In this document: positions 33,074-49,233 of the stretch, piece by piece
How the letters are laid out: each line of letters opens with the position of its first letter
How positions within the stretch are numbered: position 1 is the first letter of the stretch
NCBI RefSeq assembly: GCF_047663525.1
Contig: NC_092600.1
Span: 8,777,501 to 8,841,500, forward strand
From: Anas platyrhynchos
Taxonomy: Eukaryota; Chordata; Aves; Anseriformes; Anatidae
Direction of reading: 5' to 3'
DNA length: 64,000 nt
Notes under the pieces: model-generated
Database searches by the model: none
What the model was told of the DNA's origin: nothing
What the model saw: only the letters and a program-made list of their open reading frames with translations
Translations under genes and position numbers: made by a program

Positions 33074-34025
33074 AGCAAGCGCTGGGCGGTGAGTGGGGGC
33101 GATGCCGTGGGGTGACAGCACGCTCAGCACCCCTGGGAACGCAGTGCAGGCAGGCGGGGAGGGCCACTGCAGGGGATCCAGCAGCCGCTGGAGTCCTCCG
33201 GGGTTCCCGGCGCCGGCAGTGCCTGGCGGGGGATTCCCGGCTCTCCTGCCGCGAGGTGGGATTCCCCGGCGGGTCCCCTGGGTGCCAGCGCCGGAGGAGC
33301 TGCAGGCGTCTCCCCGGGCTGATGCTCAACTAGGGCAGCGCAGGCAGCCCGCAGCGCTCCCGTCCCCGCAGCCTCCAGAGCCCGTCTGCAGCCAGCTCCA
33401 GTGGCACTGGGGATGAGGGGACCCCGGGTTGTCCTTGCAGGCTGGCTCCGTGCCCTGCGTGGCTCCGGTAGCCAGCCTCGGGGTCTTGTACCGCACAGCT
33501 GAGGGTCTCGTCCCGCACAGGGGCCACCAAGGACATGGGAAAGATGCTGGGGGGCGAGGAGGAGAAGGACCCCGACGCGCAGAAGAAGGAGGAGGAGAGG
33601 CAGGAAGCGCTGCGCCAGCAGGAGGAGGAGCGGAAAGCCAAGCACGCCCGCATGGAGGCCGAGCGGGAGAAAGTCCGGCAGCAGATCCGCGACAAGGTGG
33701 GCGCACGGCTCCCTGCCCCACGGCTCCCTGCCCCGGGGGCTGGGACCGCTGGGCAGCGAGGGGCAGGGGGCGCAGGGCGGGCAGTGCCCCCTCCCCGCCA
33801 CCCCGCTCAGGGCCCGTGTCCCCGCAGTACGGGCTGAAGAAGAAGGAGGAGAAGGAGGCGGAGGAGAAAGCGGCGCTGGAGCAGCCGTGTGAGGGCAGCC
33901 TGACGCGCCCCAAGAAAGCCATCCCGGCGGGCTGCGGGGACGAGGAAGAGGAGGAGGAGGAGAGCATCCTGGACACCGTGCTCAAGTACCTGCCCGGCCC
34001 GCTGCAGGATATGTTCAAGAAGTAA
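33058..34025 (+). CDS. CPLX2: Complexin-2
   Basis: Small cytosolic protein that binds the assembled neuronal SNARE bundle and clamps, then promotes, Ca2+-triggered synaptic vesicle fusion. There are three coding exons, 33058-33088, 33521-33696 and 33828-34025, with clean GT/AG borders. The joined product is 134 residues, the family length. The N-terminus [11 protein letters not shown] is the fusion-promoting segment. An acidic and basic accessory helix spans residues ~28-47. The central SNARE-binding helix at 48-70 contains Arg48, Arg59, Arg63, Lys69 and Tyr70. The amphipathic, membrane-binding C-terminus ends [12 protein letters not shown] poly-Glu run is at ~112-119. The absence of a CAAX box excludes complexin-3/4. 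Similarity to complexin-1 is high, but the [19 protein letters not shown] segment and the HRH2/THOC3 neighbours indicate complexin-2. The coding exon begins after an acceptor at 32980, so the leader is spliced. A uORF overlaps the start. Confidence 0.97.
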
Positions 34026-35345
34026 CGGCACCGCCAACCCTGCCATGGGGTGCTGGGGCACAGGCGCCCTCCTCCTCCTCCCTCCAACTCCTCCATCAGT
34101 TCCCTTGGCCCCGGGGGGGTCCCCGCACCCCCTCCCCGCCTCCCTCCACCCCGCCCTCCCCCCGACCACCCGCCCCGTCCCGTCCAGGCAGGGCCCCCCC
34201 CGACCACGTTGTGCCAAAGGGGAGCTTCCCTGGCCGGACAGGGCGACCCGGGACCAAATGCACTGATGTGACCTCGCGGCAGGCTGGGGGCACCCCAGGC
34301 CCCACCGAACCCCGGGGCGGCTCCCCGTGCCCCCGGCCCTGCCCCTCTGCCCCCCACCGCCCTCCCACCCACCCGGGGGGGGCCCGGGCAGGCCTCCATG
34401 TGCCCGCCCTCGCCCCCAGCACTGCCACCCTGCCCTGCCCCACCCTGGGCCATGCCCAAAGCACAAAGCCAGGCGCCCTGCCCGCAGCTCCCCCCCATCC
34501 CCGCTCCCTGCTGGGGTCCCCCGGGGCTACCCGGTGCACCCCAGCATCGGGTTGGGGGGGGGGGGGTTGGAGGGGACCCCCCCCACCTCCCTCCCCTTCT
34601 CCCCGCATCTCTGGCCCCATAGTTAAAGCCATATCAGTTAGACTGCAATACTTCAGCACCGGGAGGAGCGGGCGCCGCGCTCCGCCGACCGTGTACAAAG
34701 GCGCGTGCGGGGCAGGGACCCCCCCTGCCCCGTCCCCCCCGCCCCGTCCCATCCCCGCCGTCCCCCCCCCACCGCTCGCTCGTCCGTGTCTCGGCCCCGC
34801 TGCCCCCTCACCCCCTTCCCCTTTTACCCCCCCGTTCTCGCATCGGTGTCCGTGTGCCAGGGTGCGCCCCCGTTGCTCCGTGCGTCCTCGTGTCCGCTGC
34901 TCACGCCTCCATCCTCCCCCCCAAAGCCCCCCGCTGTCCCCGGGGGGCCGCCCGCGGCGCTGAGCCGAGAGCCCCCGTGCCCGCGGGCTGCAATAAACCC
35001 AGCGCGGGGCTGGGGGCTGCCCCCCCCCTCCCCGGCGCTGGACACACACGGGTCCCCCCCGGGGCCTGGGAAGGGACCCCGGGCGAGGCAGCCCGGGCAC
35101 GTCCCAGGTGCCACCGCTCGCGCCCCGATGGGGGGGACGGGGGGCACGCCACCGCCCCAGCCTGTCCCTTGCCGTGCTGCCACCCCCTTGACCCCCCCGT
35201 GCTTCCTCTGCCACAGCCCCCAGCCGCTCGCCCCGGCCCTTTTAGGGAGGCGGAGGGCGGCTCGGGGCGCCGCAGTCATGCTGTGACCATCCTGCTCGAA
35301 CTAGTCTTTGACAAACGAATAAAATAAAGGGATTTGTACATTGCT
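34026..35345 (+). other. CPLX2: CPLX2 3' untranslated region
   Basis: GC-rich 3' UTR with C-runs and a G13 run near 34553-34566. An AT-richer block at about 34618-34660 (ATAGTTAAAGCC onward) includes an exact TTCAGCACC word. Nothing coding is visible. The end is set by the polyadenylation signals at 35318-35328. A further AATAAA at about 34991 could give a shorter form. Confidence 0.7.
35318..35328 (+). terminator. CPLX2: CPLX2 polyadenylation signals (two overlapping AATAAA)
   Basis: AATAAA at 35318-35323 overlaps another at 35323-35328 and is followed by a T/G-bearing stretch. This is the first tandem canonical signal after the stop codon, about 1.3 kb downstream. Confidence 0.75.
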
Positions 35346-36410
35346 CCGGCCTTCGCTCGGCTCTCACTGCCCCGCACCGACATCTCCCATCCCTCCGTGC
35401 CCCCGTTAGGGCTGAAAGCTGGCTGCTCGTCACGCTACGGGATGCCACAGGGCTTGTCCTCACCCCGTGGGGCACCCAAAAGCACCCAGGCTGGGCCACA
35501 GGGAAAGGGAACGCCTCCCTGGCTCCCATTCCCCAGTGCCTTCCCTGAAAGCACCCTGTGTGGGGCTGGGGACAAGGGAAAAGGCTTTGGGGCCCATCCT
35601 ACAAACCCACGGGTACAGCAGGGGGGCTCCTGCCCTTCCCCCAGGCTCTGGGACTCCCCCCACAGAATATGTGGGGGCACCCACGGGGTACGAGGGCTCT
35701 TTTTGCTCTCCTGCCGTTGAGAATGGGGACACCCCAAGTCCAGTTCCCCAAAAACAGGAGGCCCTGGGCAGCGGGGTGCCTCGTGCCCCCCCCAGCCAGG
35801 CAGGGCCCCCAGCCCTGCAGGGCTCTGCTCGCAGCCAGCCTGAGCCTCGACCGATTTGCCATCGTTTAAGAGCAAAGAGCTCAGCTGTTACCCAGGCGGC
35901 ATCAGCGGAGCAGTCACCTGGAAAAGCCTCTGTCAGGAGGAAATATCGGGCGAGGGAATGATAAAGATCACGCAGGGAAGGTCTCCATCGCAGGCAGGCT
36001 GCACCAGCACCGCCTCACCATGCCCAGCTGCGACGTGACAGGGTCTTGGGGTGGGAAAATTGGCTCTGCCCTGCTGGGGGTGGGGGGACGGGGACACGGG
36101 GACGGGCTGGGGTCACCTGCTGCCAGCACGGCCCTGCTCCATCCATGGGGGTGCTGCCAGAGCGCAGTGGGGAGGGCAGGGTGGGGGGAAACAGGATGGG
36201 GACGGCCCCACGGAGCTGTCCCCATCCTCTGTGCAGTGTCCCTGCTGCTCCAGCGTGGGGGCGCAGCGCCCTCTGGTGCAGTGACAGCACAGGAGATGGG
36301 GACACGGGGATGGGGACAGGGAGAGGGAAGGGGCCAGCGGCTCAGCACCTCCCTTTTTCCCCCACTCACCTCCTCCTGCCCCCACAACAGCCACAGGCGC
36401 CTTCGTTACG
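35346..36410. other. CPLX2-THOC3 convergent intergenic DNA
   Basis: Between the 3' ends of two convergent genes. I see no coding sequence. The minus-strand THOC3 3' UTR probably enters from the right. The only weak polyadenylation-like word for it is GATAAA (TTTATC at 36419-36424 on the plus strand), beside an A-run at 36451-36463. Confidence 0.5.
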
Positions 36411-36932
36411 GAAGAGGATTTATCAAAATTATAAAAACAACCACACATACAAAAAAAAAAAAATGCCCCAGCAGGGGGTAAACATCCCCCAGCCCATGCA
36501 TCCTCCCCAACCCTCCCAGTGCTGCCCCACACGGGATAGAGACGGGGGACATGTGGGAGGGGAAGAAGCAGGCTGAGCTCCAGGGCTGCCCTCACCCCCA
36601 GGCCGTGAGGGTGATTCTTTCAGTGATTCTCTTTGGCCACTTGCCTTCAGAACAGGCCCTGCGTGGCCTGGAGACAAGGCAGCCCTGAGATAGTGAGGGG
36701 GGGCTGTGCTGGCACCCCCAGCCTCACCAGCCCACCAGCTGCTTTTTACGAACACTCTCGAGAGCGGCACACGAGGAGCTGGGACAACAACACGAGGGCA
36801 CTGCCAAGCAGGTGAGGAGGGGAGCGACCTCCTCAGCCCCTCCTCACCCCATCCTATGCTACCCGAGCACCCTCCCAATGCCGGGGGCAGGGCAGCGTCG
36901 CCTCCCCGCTGCCCTGCCCCGCTGCCATTTCC

Positions 36933-39900
36933 TTAGGAGTCATTGGGGAGCCCAAAGAGCTTGACAGTGCCCGCCTCCCGGCTGCTGTCGTATTTGCCAT
37001 CTTTGTCGTCGCAGGCGAAGGCCAACAGCGGCCTCTTCGGGTGCCAGGCCACTGTGAAGGTGGGGGACTCGCACTGCACCTCCCAGAGCTTCTCTCCTGC
37101 ACGGAAAAGGCCCCACGTCAGCGCAGCCCCGCGCTGCACGCTGCCCCGTGGCGCGCAGCAGGGCCAAGCACCTGCCTCCTCCCTCCCACGCAGGGCAGCG
37201 GAGGAGCAAACGCTGCTTCAGCGCCTTTTAATCACCTGGTGACAAGGCTCAGACACGACACGCAGATCTACGAGGGATTAGCGAGGCAGAGGCTCCCTCT
37301 TCTGGCGCTCTGTTGTGCTCACCAAGCTCCTGCAGTGCCCTCCCAGCTCCACCAGCGCTTCTCCACACGATTCCCCCCTTACTGCTCCCAAAAATTAAGC
37401 CGTTACCTGTCTCCACCTCCGCAATGTCAATGAAGTGATCCTCCGATGCCGACGCCAGCATCTTCCCGTCGTGGCTGAAGCTCAGCGTTCGCACGGGCCA
37501 GTCCAGCCTGCAGCAGGAGGGCAAAGCAGAGAGTGAGCGATCCCCCCACGGCCACGAGAGGGAGGAGGCAGAGAGCGTCGGGCCAGCAGCACCTACCTGG
37601 AGAAGCACCTCACACACACCAGCTCGTCCACATCCCAGAGGCTGACGAGCGCATCAGCGCTGCCCGTGGCAAAGTACTTCCCCATGGGGTCAAACTTGAT
37701 GCAGATGCAGTTGGAGGGATGGGCGTTGATGGACTGAATGGGTTTCAGCTCCGGGTAGCTGCGGAGATGAAGGGAGAGGGCAGGAAGCAGTGAGAGAAGG
37801 GTGGTGGTTGTGTGAGAGTGTAAAACACGCGGGGACTCTGAGTGAAGCAAAACAGTGCAGGGCGACACTGCTGGAAGCCTCGAGGGCTGGGTGAAGGAGA
37901 CAAAATCTCTGGGTCACGCACAGGGAGCCCAGCCTGGAAATGGGGCAACCTCATTCCAGATAAACTCGTTCCCACCACAGGACTGGGGATTTCTGGGGTG
38001 TGGGACTTCCCAAAAGCAGCACGGGGGGTTGCAAACTGCCTTGGATGACAGAAACGCACCAGGACAGCCAGCCCAGGTACCCGGCCCACCAGCTGTCCTG
38101 GCACCCACCTGAGGATGTTGATGCAGCCGTTCCCGTTAGTGAGGAAGAACATGTTGTTATCATTGTTCCAGGAGATCTCATTCACCTCAAACTTGAACTG
38201 TTCCTCCGCTTTGGAGCGATGCGTCTTGGCATCGATGAAGGTGACAACATCATCCTTGTTCCCCACTGCAATGGTCTGCCCATCAGGGCTCCAGCAGATG
38301 TTGATGTTCTCCCCTAGAGGGGCAGAAAGACAACAGGTCTCATTTCCACAGGTCTCATTTCCACACATATGAGGAGCCTGCCAGAGCCCCAGGGCATTAA
38401 GCAGGTAGGCTGCTTTCATTCCTGATCCAAGGCCCCAGTCTGCTCCACTAACTCTGACCAACTCCCAGATGGGAAAGACTGCCGGGTCTGTGATTTAACA
38501 CTCACACTCTGCACAGTAACTGTCCAGCAACATGCACAAGGACTGAAAATTCGAATTAGCAGAACCATAGTTTCAAGTCAACATGACTGCATCACTATCC
38601 TTCCTGGTTTAGCCACAGCAACCACCAAACAAGGTCAAATCAAAGACCCCCTTAACTCAGCAATCTTTAATATCCAGAACAAGCAGCAGCCAACAACAAA
38701 TACACATGAACAAGGGTAGGAACAAGGCAGGCTGCAATTATGCCACCTTAAAACATTGTTTCCAGCCCTGACAATTGGAAGTCAGAGATTTCTTAGGCCA
38801 GAGATGGTATCTGCATCAATCAACCCATACATTTGAAGAATCGCTTTCTAAACCCATGTAAACTTTGACTTCCACCTTTTGTCTCTGCAAACATACCTTC
38901 CCCAGCCTCCAGCCTTGTAGCCCCCAGACTGCAGGGACGAGCACGCAGGACGCTTTAACAGTCAGCTGCCTATTTCAGCAGCTCCTCCAGTCCTGGCACC
39001 TACGTAAGCCAGCCCTTGTGGTCACCTTACCCCAGCTGCCCCTTACCCCAGCTCAAGTTAGATGAGGGCGTCACGAAACCAGAAGCAGCAACAAAGCTGC
39101 CCTGATTGCCAAACCCAACACACAAGGCCAGGGAGCAGGATCATTGCAGAGGGGTCCCACACAGCGGGGGTGCTGTGGGGCCCAGCAGCCCCCAGAAGGC
39201 AGGGACCCACCTTTGGTGTTGACGGTGGCGATGCACTTGGTGGTGCGGACGTCCCATATGCGGATGGTCTTGTCCCCGGATGCCGTGACGAAGAGGTCTG
39301 GGTTGCTGGGGTGCCAGCAGAGCTGATCCACGCTGTCCCCGTGCCCCCGGTAGTTGTTCTCCTTCACCTGGGGGAAGAGGACGGTTATCCAACAGGGGAA
39401 AGAGTCCTGGCCAGGTCAGCCCATCCCCAGGGCACTGCCGGTTACTGACCCCAGCACCTCCACCACTGCTTCAGTCACAGTCTGCAGCCTCCCCTAACAG
39501 ACACTGACCCCAGTAGCAGCCCCCATACCTTGGTACCAGCTCCCTGATCCTGGTACCGGCCCCCAGGCCCCAGTACCAGCCCCCAGGCTCCGGTACCAGA
39601 CCCCATGCCCCAGTACCTGCCCCATACGCCCCAGTACTGGACATAAGATCCTGGTACCAGCCCCCACACCCCAGTACTGGGCCTGTGTCCCAGTACCAGC
39701 TCCCTGATCCCAGTACCAGCCCCCACACCCCGGTACCTCCCCCATACACCCCAGTACCAGCCCCCACACCCCAGTACTGGTCCCTATGTCCCAGTACCAG
39801 CTCCCTGATCCCGGTACCAGCCCCCTGACCCCGGTACCTCCCCCCATATCCCAATACCAGCCCCCACGGTCGCTCCCTGCCCCAACCAGGGTCCCTCCGC

Positions 39901-40129
39901 TGCTCCCCCCCTCCCCAGCGGCCTCCCCCCCTCCCCGCCTCCTCACCAGCCGGTCCTTCTCGAGCAGGAAGACGCTGGCCGTCTTATCGAAAGACCCAGA
40001 GGCCAGGCGGCGGCCGCAGCAGCTCCAGGCCACCGAGTGCACCTTAGCGCCGTGAGCCGGGAACTCGCGGCTCCTCGTGTTGGCCCGGAACAGCTCCTGC
40101 ATGGCCTGCACGTAGGGAGACACCGCCAT
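36933..40129 (-). CDS. THOC3: THO complex subunit 3 (WD40 protein)
   Basis: Component of the nuclear THO/TREX complex, which couples transcription and splicing to mRNA export. There are six coding exons on the minus strand: 39947-40129, 39211-39367, 38109-38313, 37597-37758, 37407-37507 and 36933-37096. Phases are consistent and yield 323 residues. The product is almost entirely WD40 repeats. Recognisable strands include SVAWSCCGRRLASGSFDKTASVF, DSVDQLCWHPSNPDLFVTAS followed by DKTIRIWDV, NINICWSPDGQTIAVGN, FDPMGKYFATGSADALVSLWDV and LSFSHDGKMLASASEDHFIDI, ending KLFGLPNDS. It is shorter than human (351) because the low-complexity N-terminal leader is absent: the protein starts MAVSPYVQAMQELF directly before the conserved region. 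It shares a CpG promoter with SIMC1, head to head. Confidence 0.96.
39509..39865. repeat. 20-bp minisatellite in THOC3 intron 1
   Basis: Consensus CCCAGTACCAGCCCCCACAC. The tetramer GTAC recurs at 39533, 39553, 39573, 39593, 39613, 39634, 39654, 39674, 39693, 39713, 39733, 39754, 39774, 39794, 39814 and 39834, always 19-21 bp apart. Units around 39654-39733 recur 100 bp later with the same variants, so a five-unit higher-order repeat is present. It lies wholly within the intron, about 80 bp downstream of the exon 1 donor in the direction of transcription. Confidence 0.95.
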
Positions 40130-40209
40130 GGCGGGGCCGGGGCCGCCGCCGCCTCAGGGCCGCCCCCGAGCCCGCCCCGCCGGCCCCTGACGCGCTTCCC
40201 GCCGCTAAG
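40130..40209. promoter_or_regulatory. THOC3/SIMC1 bidirectional CpG promoter
   Basis: The 80 bp between the two opposed start codons, with the flanking first exons, forms one CpG-dense block with no TATA box. Both genes must start transcription inside or very near it, so both leaders are very short or overlap. At the SIMC1 end TAAGATGGCGGC (40206-40217) matches the YY1 and TISU consensus around the start codon. Confidence 0.8.
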
Positions 40210-46470
<6,261 letters not shown>

Positions 46471-47660
46471 TGCAGCTTCGTGTTTCCTTTAAAAACTGTG
46501 AACGTAAAACCCTGTCTCATGCTGCAGTCTCAAGTGTCATGTCATGTTTAATATATTTGGAAAATCTTTTGTTTACAGTGTCAGAATTTCCTTCCAAATC
46601 TGCCTCATCCTACAGTTTTCCAGAGCACTTTGTACAACTGTGGAAAAAAAAAATTTTGTATTTGTTGAGCCTCTTCCTTCTTGGTGCCCAAAGCTCTGCT
46701 AGCTGTACCTTGGGATAGCATTAGTCTGAAGCAGCCATGAACTGGCAATAGTTTGCATGGCAAAATGCCCTAATACCTGTTCAGTATCTAGGGAAGTTGA
46801 TGAACTTATCAAAACACAGCTGTAGATAACAGCGAGGAGGTTCACAGTGTCAAGACACTGAGTGTCCAGGACACTCAGGGGATGAACCTTTCCCTAAACA
46901 ATCCCACCGATGTGATTTGGAGCAAGGCAGCTAGCCACATCAGGAAAGGCATGGATAGCAGCCTCAGCTGGAAGGGCAGCACTTCTTCCAGAATGGTAAT
47001 TCAGCAGGTCCACAGTTAGATGTTGTTTTCTGATACTTTGATCATATCCCAGGAACAAAACCTGAGCACGATACAGAAAGCAGAATGAGAGCATCCCACC
47101 AAGAGACCACCCCTTAACAGCAGCCTTTGGAACTAAACTGAGCTGTAACCAGGACCTGCAGCAGCAGACAGTACAAGAGCATGTAGGTGCTTCAGGATCC
47201 ATTCCACCACTTTCAGCTCTGCAAACATTCAAAGAAAAACAAGGCAGTGTTCAGCTCAGTCATGCCCCACACCCAGAACTGTGTGCTCTATCAGGAGCAC
47301 TCAAACCCATAGGAAGAAGGCAAAGCCAGGAGCTGGGCATCACTAGGCAAACACCAGCCTGGTTCCCACATCTGTGCCCAGCTCCTTGGTGCAGCTGCAT
47401 TCATCTGAACAGCTCAAGAAACTACAAGGTTTCATCAGCAAAAGGCCTAAAACAGGACTTAATGTGGCTTTAAACCTAGTCTTCCTGTCAAAGGGGAGTT
47501 TTACACAGCAAGTATTTACCACAATGAGTGCTATCAGCCTTCGTAGGCAGAACCTTGGCCCCACGCTTGTTGGCCAGCAGCAAGCAGCCTGGTAGGCACT
47601 GCACAGCCCCACATTTCTTCCACAGGTGCTTTACCAACACTAAAAAACAAGGACCTCCAT
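46471..47660. other. SIMC1 3' UTR and convergent gap before KIAA1191
   Basis: Plus-strand SIMC1 3' UTR starts here. No canonical AATAAA was found nearby, only AATATA at about 46549-46554 and a T-rich stretch around 46650-46670, so its end is not set. KIAA1191 arrives from the other side, with its polyadenylation signal at 47671-47676. Nothing else recognisable. Confidence 0.5.
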
Positions 47661-47670
47661 TCACAAGGGT

Positions 47671-47676
47671 TTTATT
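47671..47676 (-). terminator. KIAA1191: KIAA1191 polyadenylation signal
   Basis: TTTATT on the plus strand, AATAAA on the minus strand, about 1.56 kb downstream of the KIAA1191 stop. The interval 47650-49233 is read as its 3' UTR and contains no other gene that I recognise. Confidence 0.6.
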
Positions 47677-49233
47677 TTCTTGTAACAAAAATCATACACA
47701 TTTAAGACATGAATACAGACAATAAATTAATGTCAAATGAGAGATTCTGATCATCAAGGTGCAAATGACTGGTGACAGCGGTAACTGCTCGGCTGGGTGG
47801 GAGGCTTTCAACCTAACACCACTGGCAGTGCTGCTGAAGCTTGAGATGAAGCAGAGCCACAGAATATATTCCTTAGAGGGCAGCTAACCAAGTTAGTCAG
47901 TTCCTGAACAGTTGGAGCAGGCAGAAGCTCCAGACCACAACCTGAAGTCACCTCTGTAAAAAGTCCTTGTAACAGAAAAGCTTCTAACAACAGATGCGAG
48001 GCTGCCACTCCCACCTCAGCACCACAGAGCTGTCTTCTGGCTGAGGGAGCTCCGCAGCACAATCATGAGATCAAGAAGAGTCCTGATTGCCACAGGACGG
48101 GTGACAATTACACAGCAATGCTGTCTACAGATCAAAGGATTAGATGGCAGCTAGGAGGTCCTTCCACTTTTCATGAAAGCAAGTGTTAACTGTTTGCAGT
48201 AACTGGTAAAAACTAGGCCAAAAAAACTACACGTCACTGTGTCACAGCACGGAGGAGGAACATTTAGCCTTATCTTCCACTTAGTCTTCCCCCAGCCCTG
48301 CAAAATCTGTTTAATGCTGATGAAATGAAAGACCCTTTTGAGAAGTGCCACTGGTACCCAGTACATTTCTGCATGATTCACACAAGATGCCAGAAAAATA
48401 ATGAAGCAGCAACCAGAGTGCCAGAACTACTGCACACCTGTCTAGGACGAGCCCAGACAGCGTTGCTTTGCAGAAAGAAAAGAGGATTTACTTGGTTCAA
48501 GCCACACCAGCTCTGGTCATTTCTACAATTTCTGGAGGAACCCAGAGAGCTAGGAGAGAAGCAGTTCTCTCATTACTGCCAAGCCTCGTTAGATCCTTCC
48601 CCCACCTTTATAACAAGAGTATCTTATAACAGGCAGGGCTATGCTCTTCCTTTGAAGTTAGCCCAGGAAGAAGCAAGTTACTAGACGCTGAACTATAAGG
48701 TCACAGCAGACAGTAAGGGAGCTGCATGTTTAAAGCTGACCTACCACGTTCCCAGAGCAGTTTTCTTCCCTCCTGGCAGCTAACGGTCCAGCTTTTGCTC
48801 CTTGCTTGTTTTCACCATTTTCTGCTGTTCTGTACGTGACAGAACCAGTCCTCCTGAGGGTACCTCAACACTGAGCAGGACAAGCCAACCAGACCACACG
48901 CAGACACGCCAGCCTATCTGCACACCCACGCCGTCCTCTCCCACAGGACATGGCTTGAGGTTTTACTTTAGCACAACATACTGGGACGTGTGTCTCGCAG
49001 TGCAGCCTAGCAGACAGAGCTGGTGCAGTACAGCAGAGAAGATGGTTTGCAATCATTTAGCACGAGTGCAGGAGTTTTTCCAGGACTGATTCAAGGCTGG
49101 CATTAGGAGGACAGTCACAGCTATTTCCTGTTCTGAGATGAGGAGCTGGAAGGGAGACATTCCTATTTTACTGCAGCACAATGGCACAGGGACACCTTCT
49201 AGGTAGGTACTAGGGATACCAGCAGCACTTTTC

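Noticed and set aside
38450-39060. AT-richer part of THOC3 intron 2 as a CR1 or other repeat
   Set aside because: I did not find the CR1 3' tail repeat or other recognisable family sequence. It reads as ordinary intron.
39471-39854. Repetitive Gly/Tyr/Trp-rich frames in THOC3 intron 1
   Set aside because: They are translations of the 20-bp minisatellite. Since 20 is not a multiple of 3, all frames stay open.
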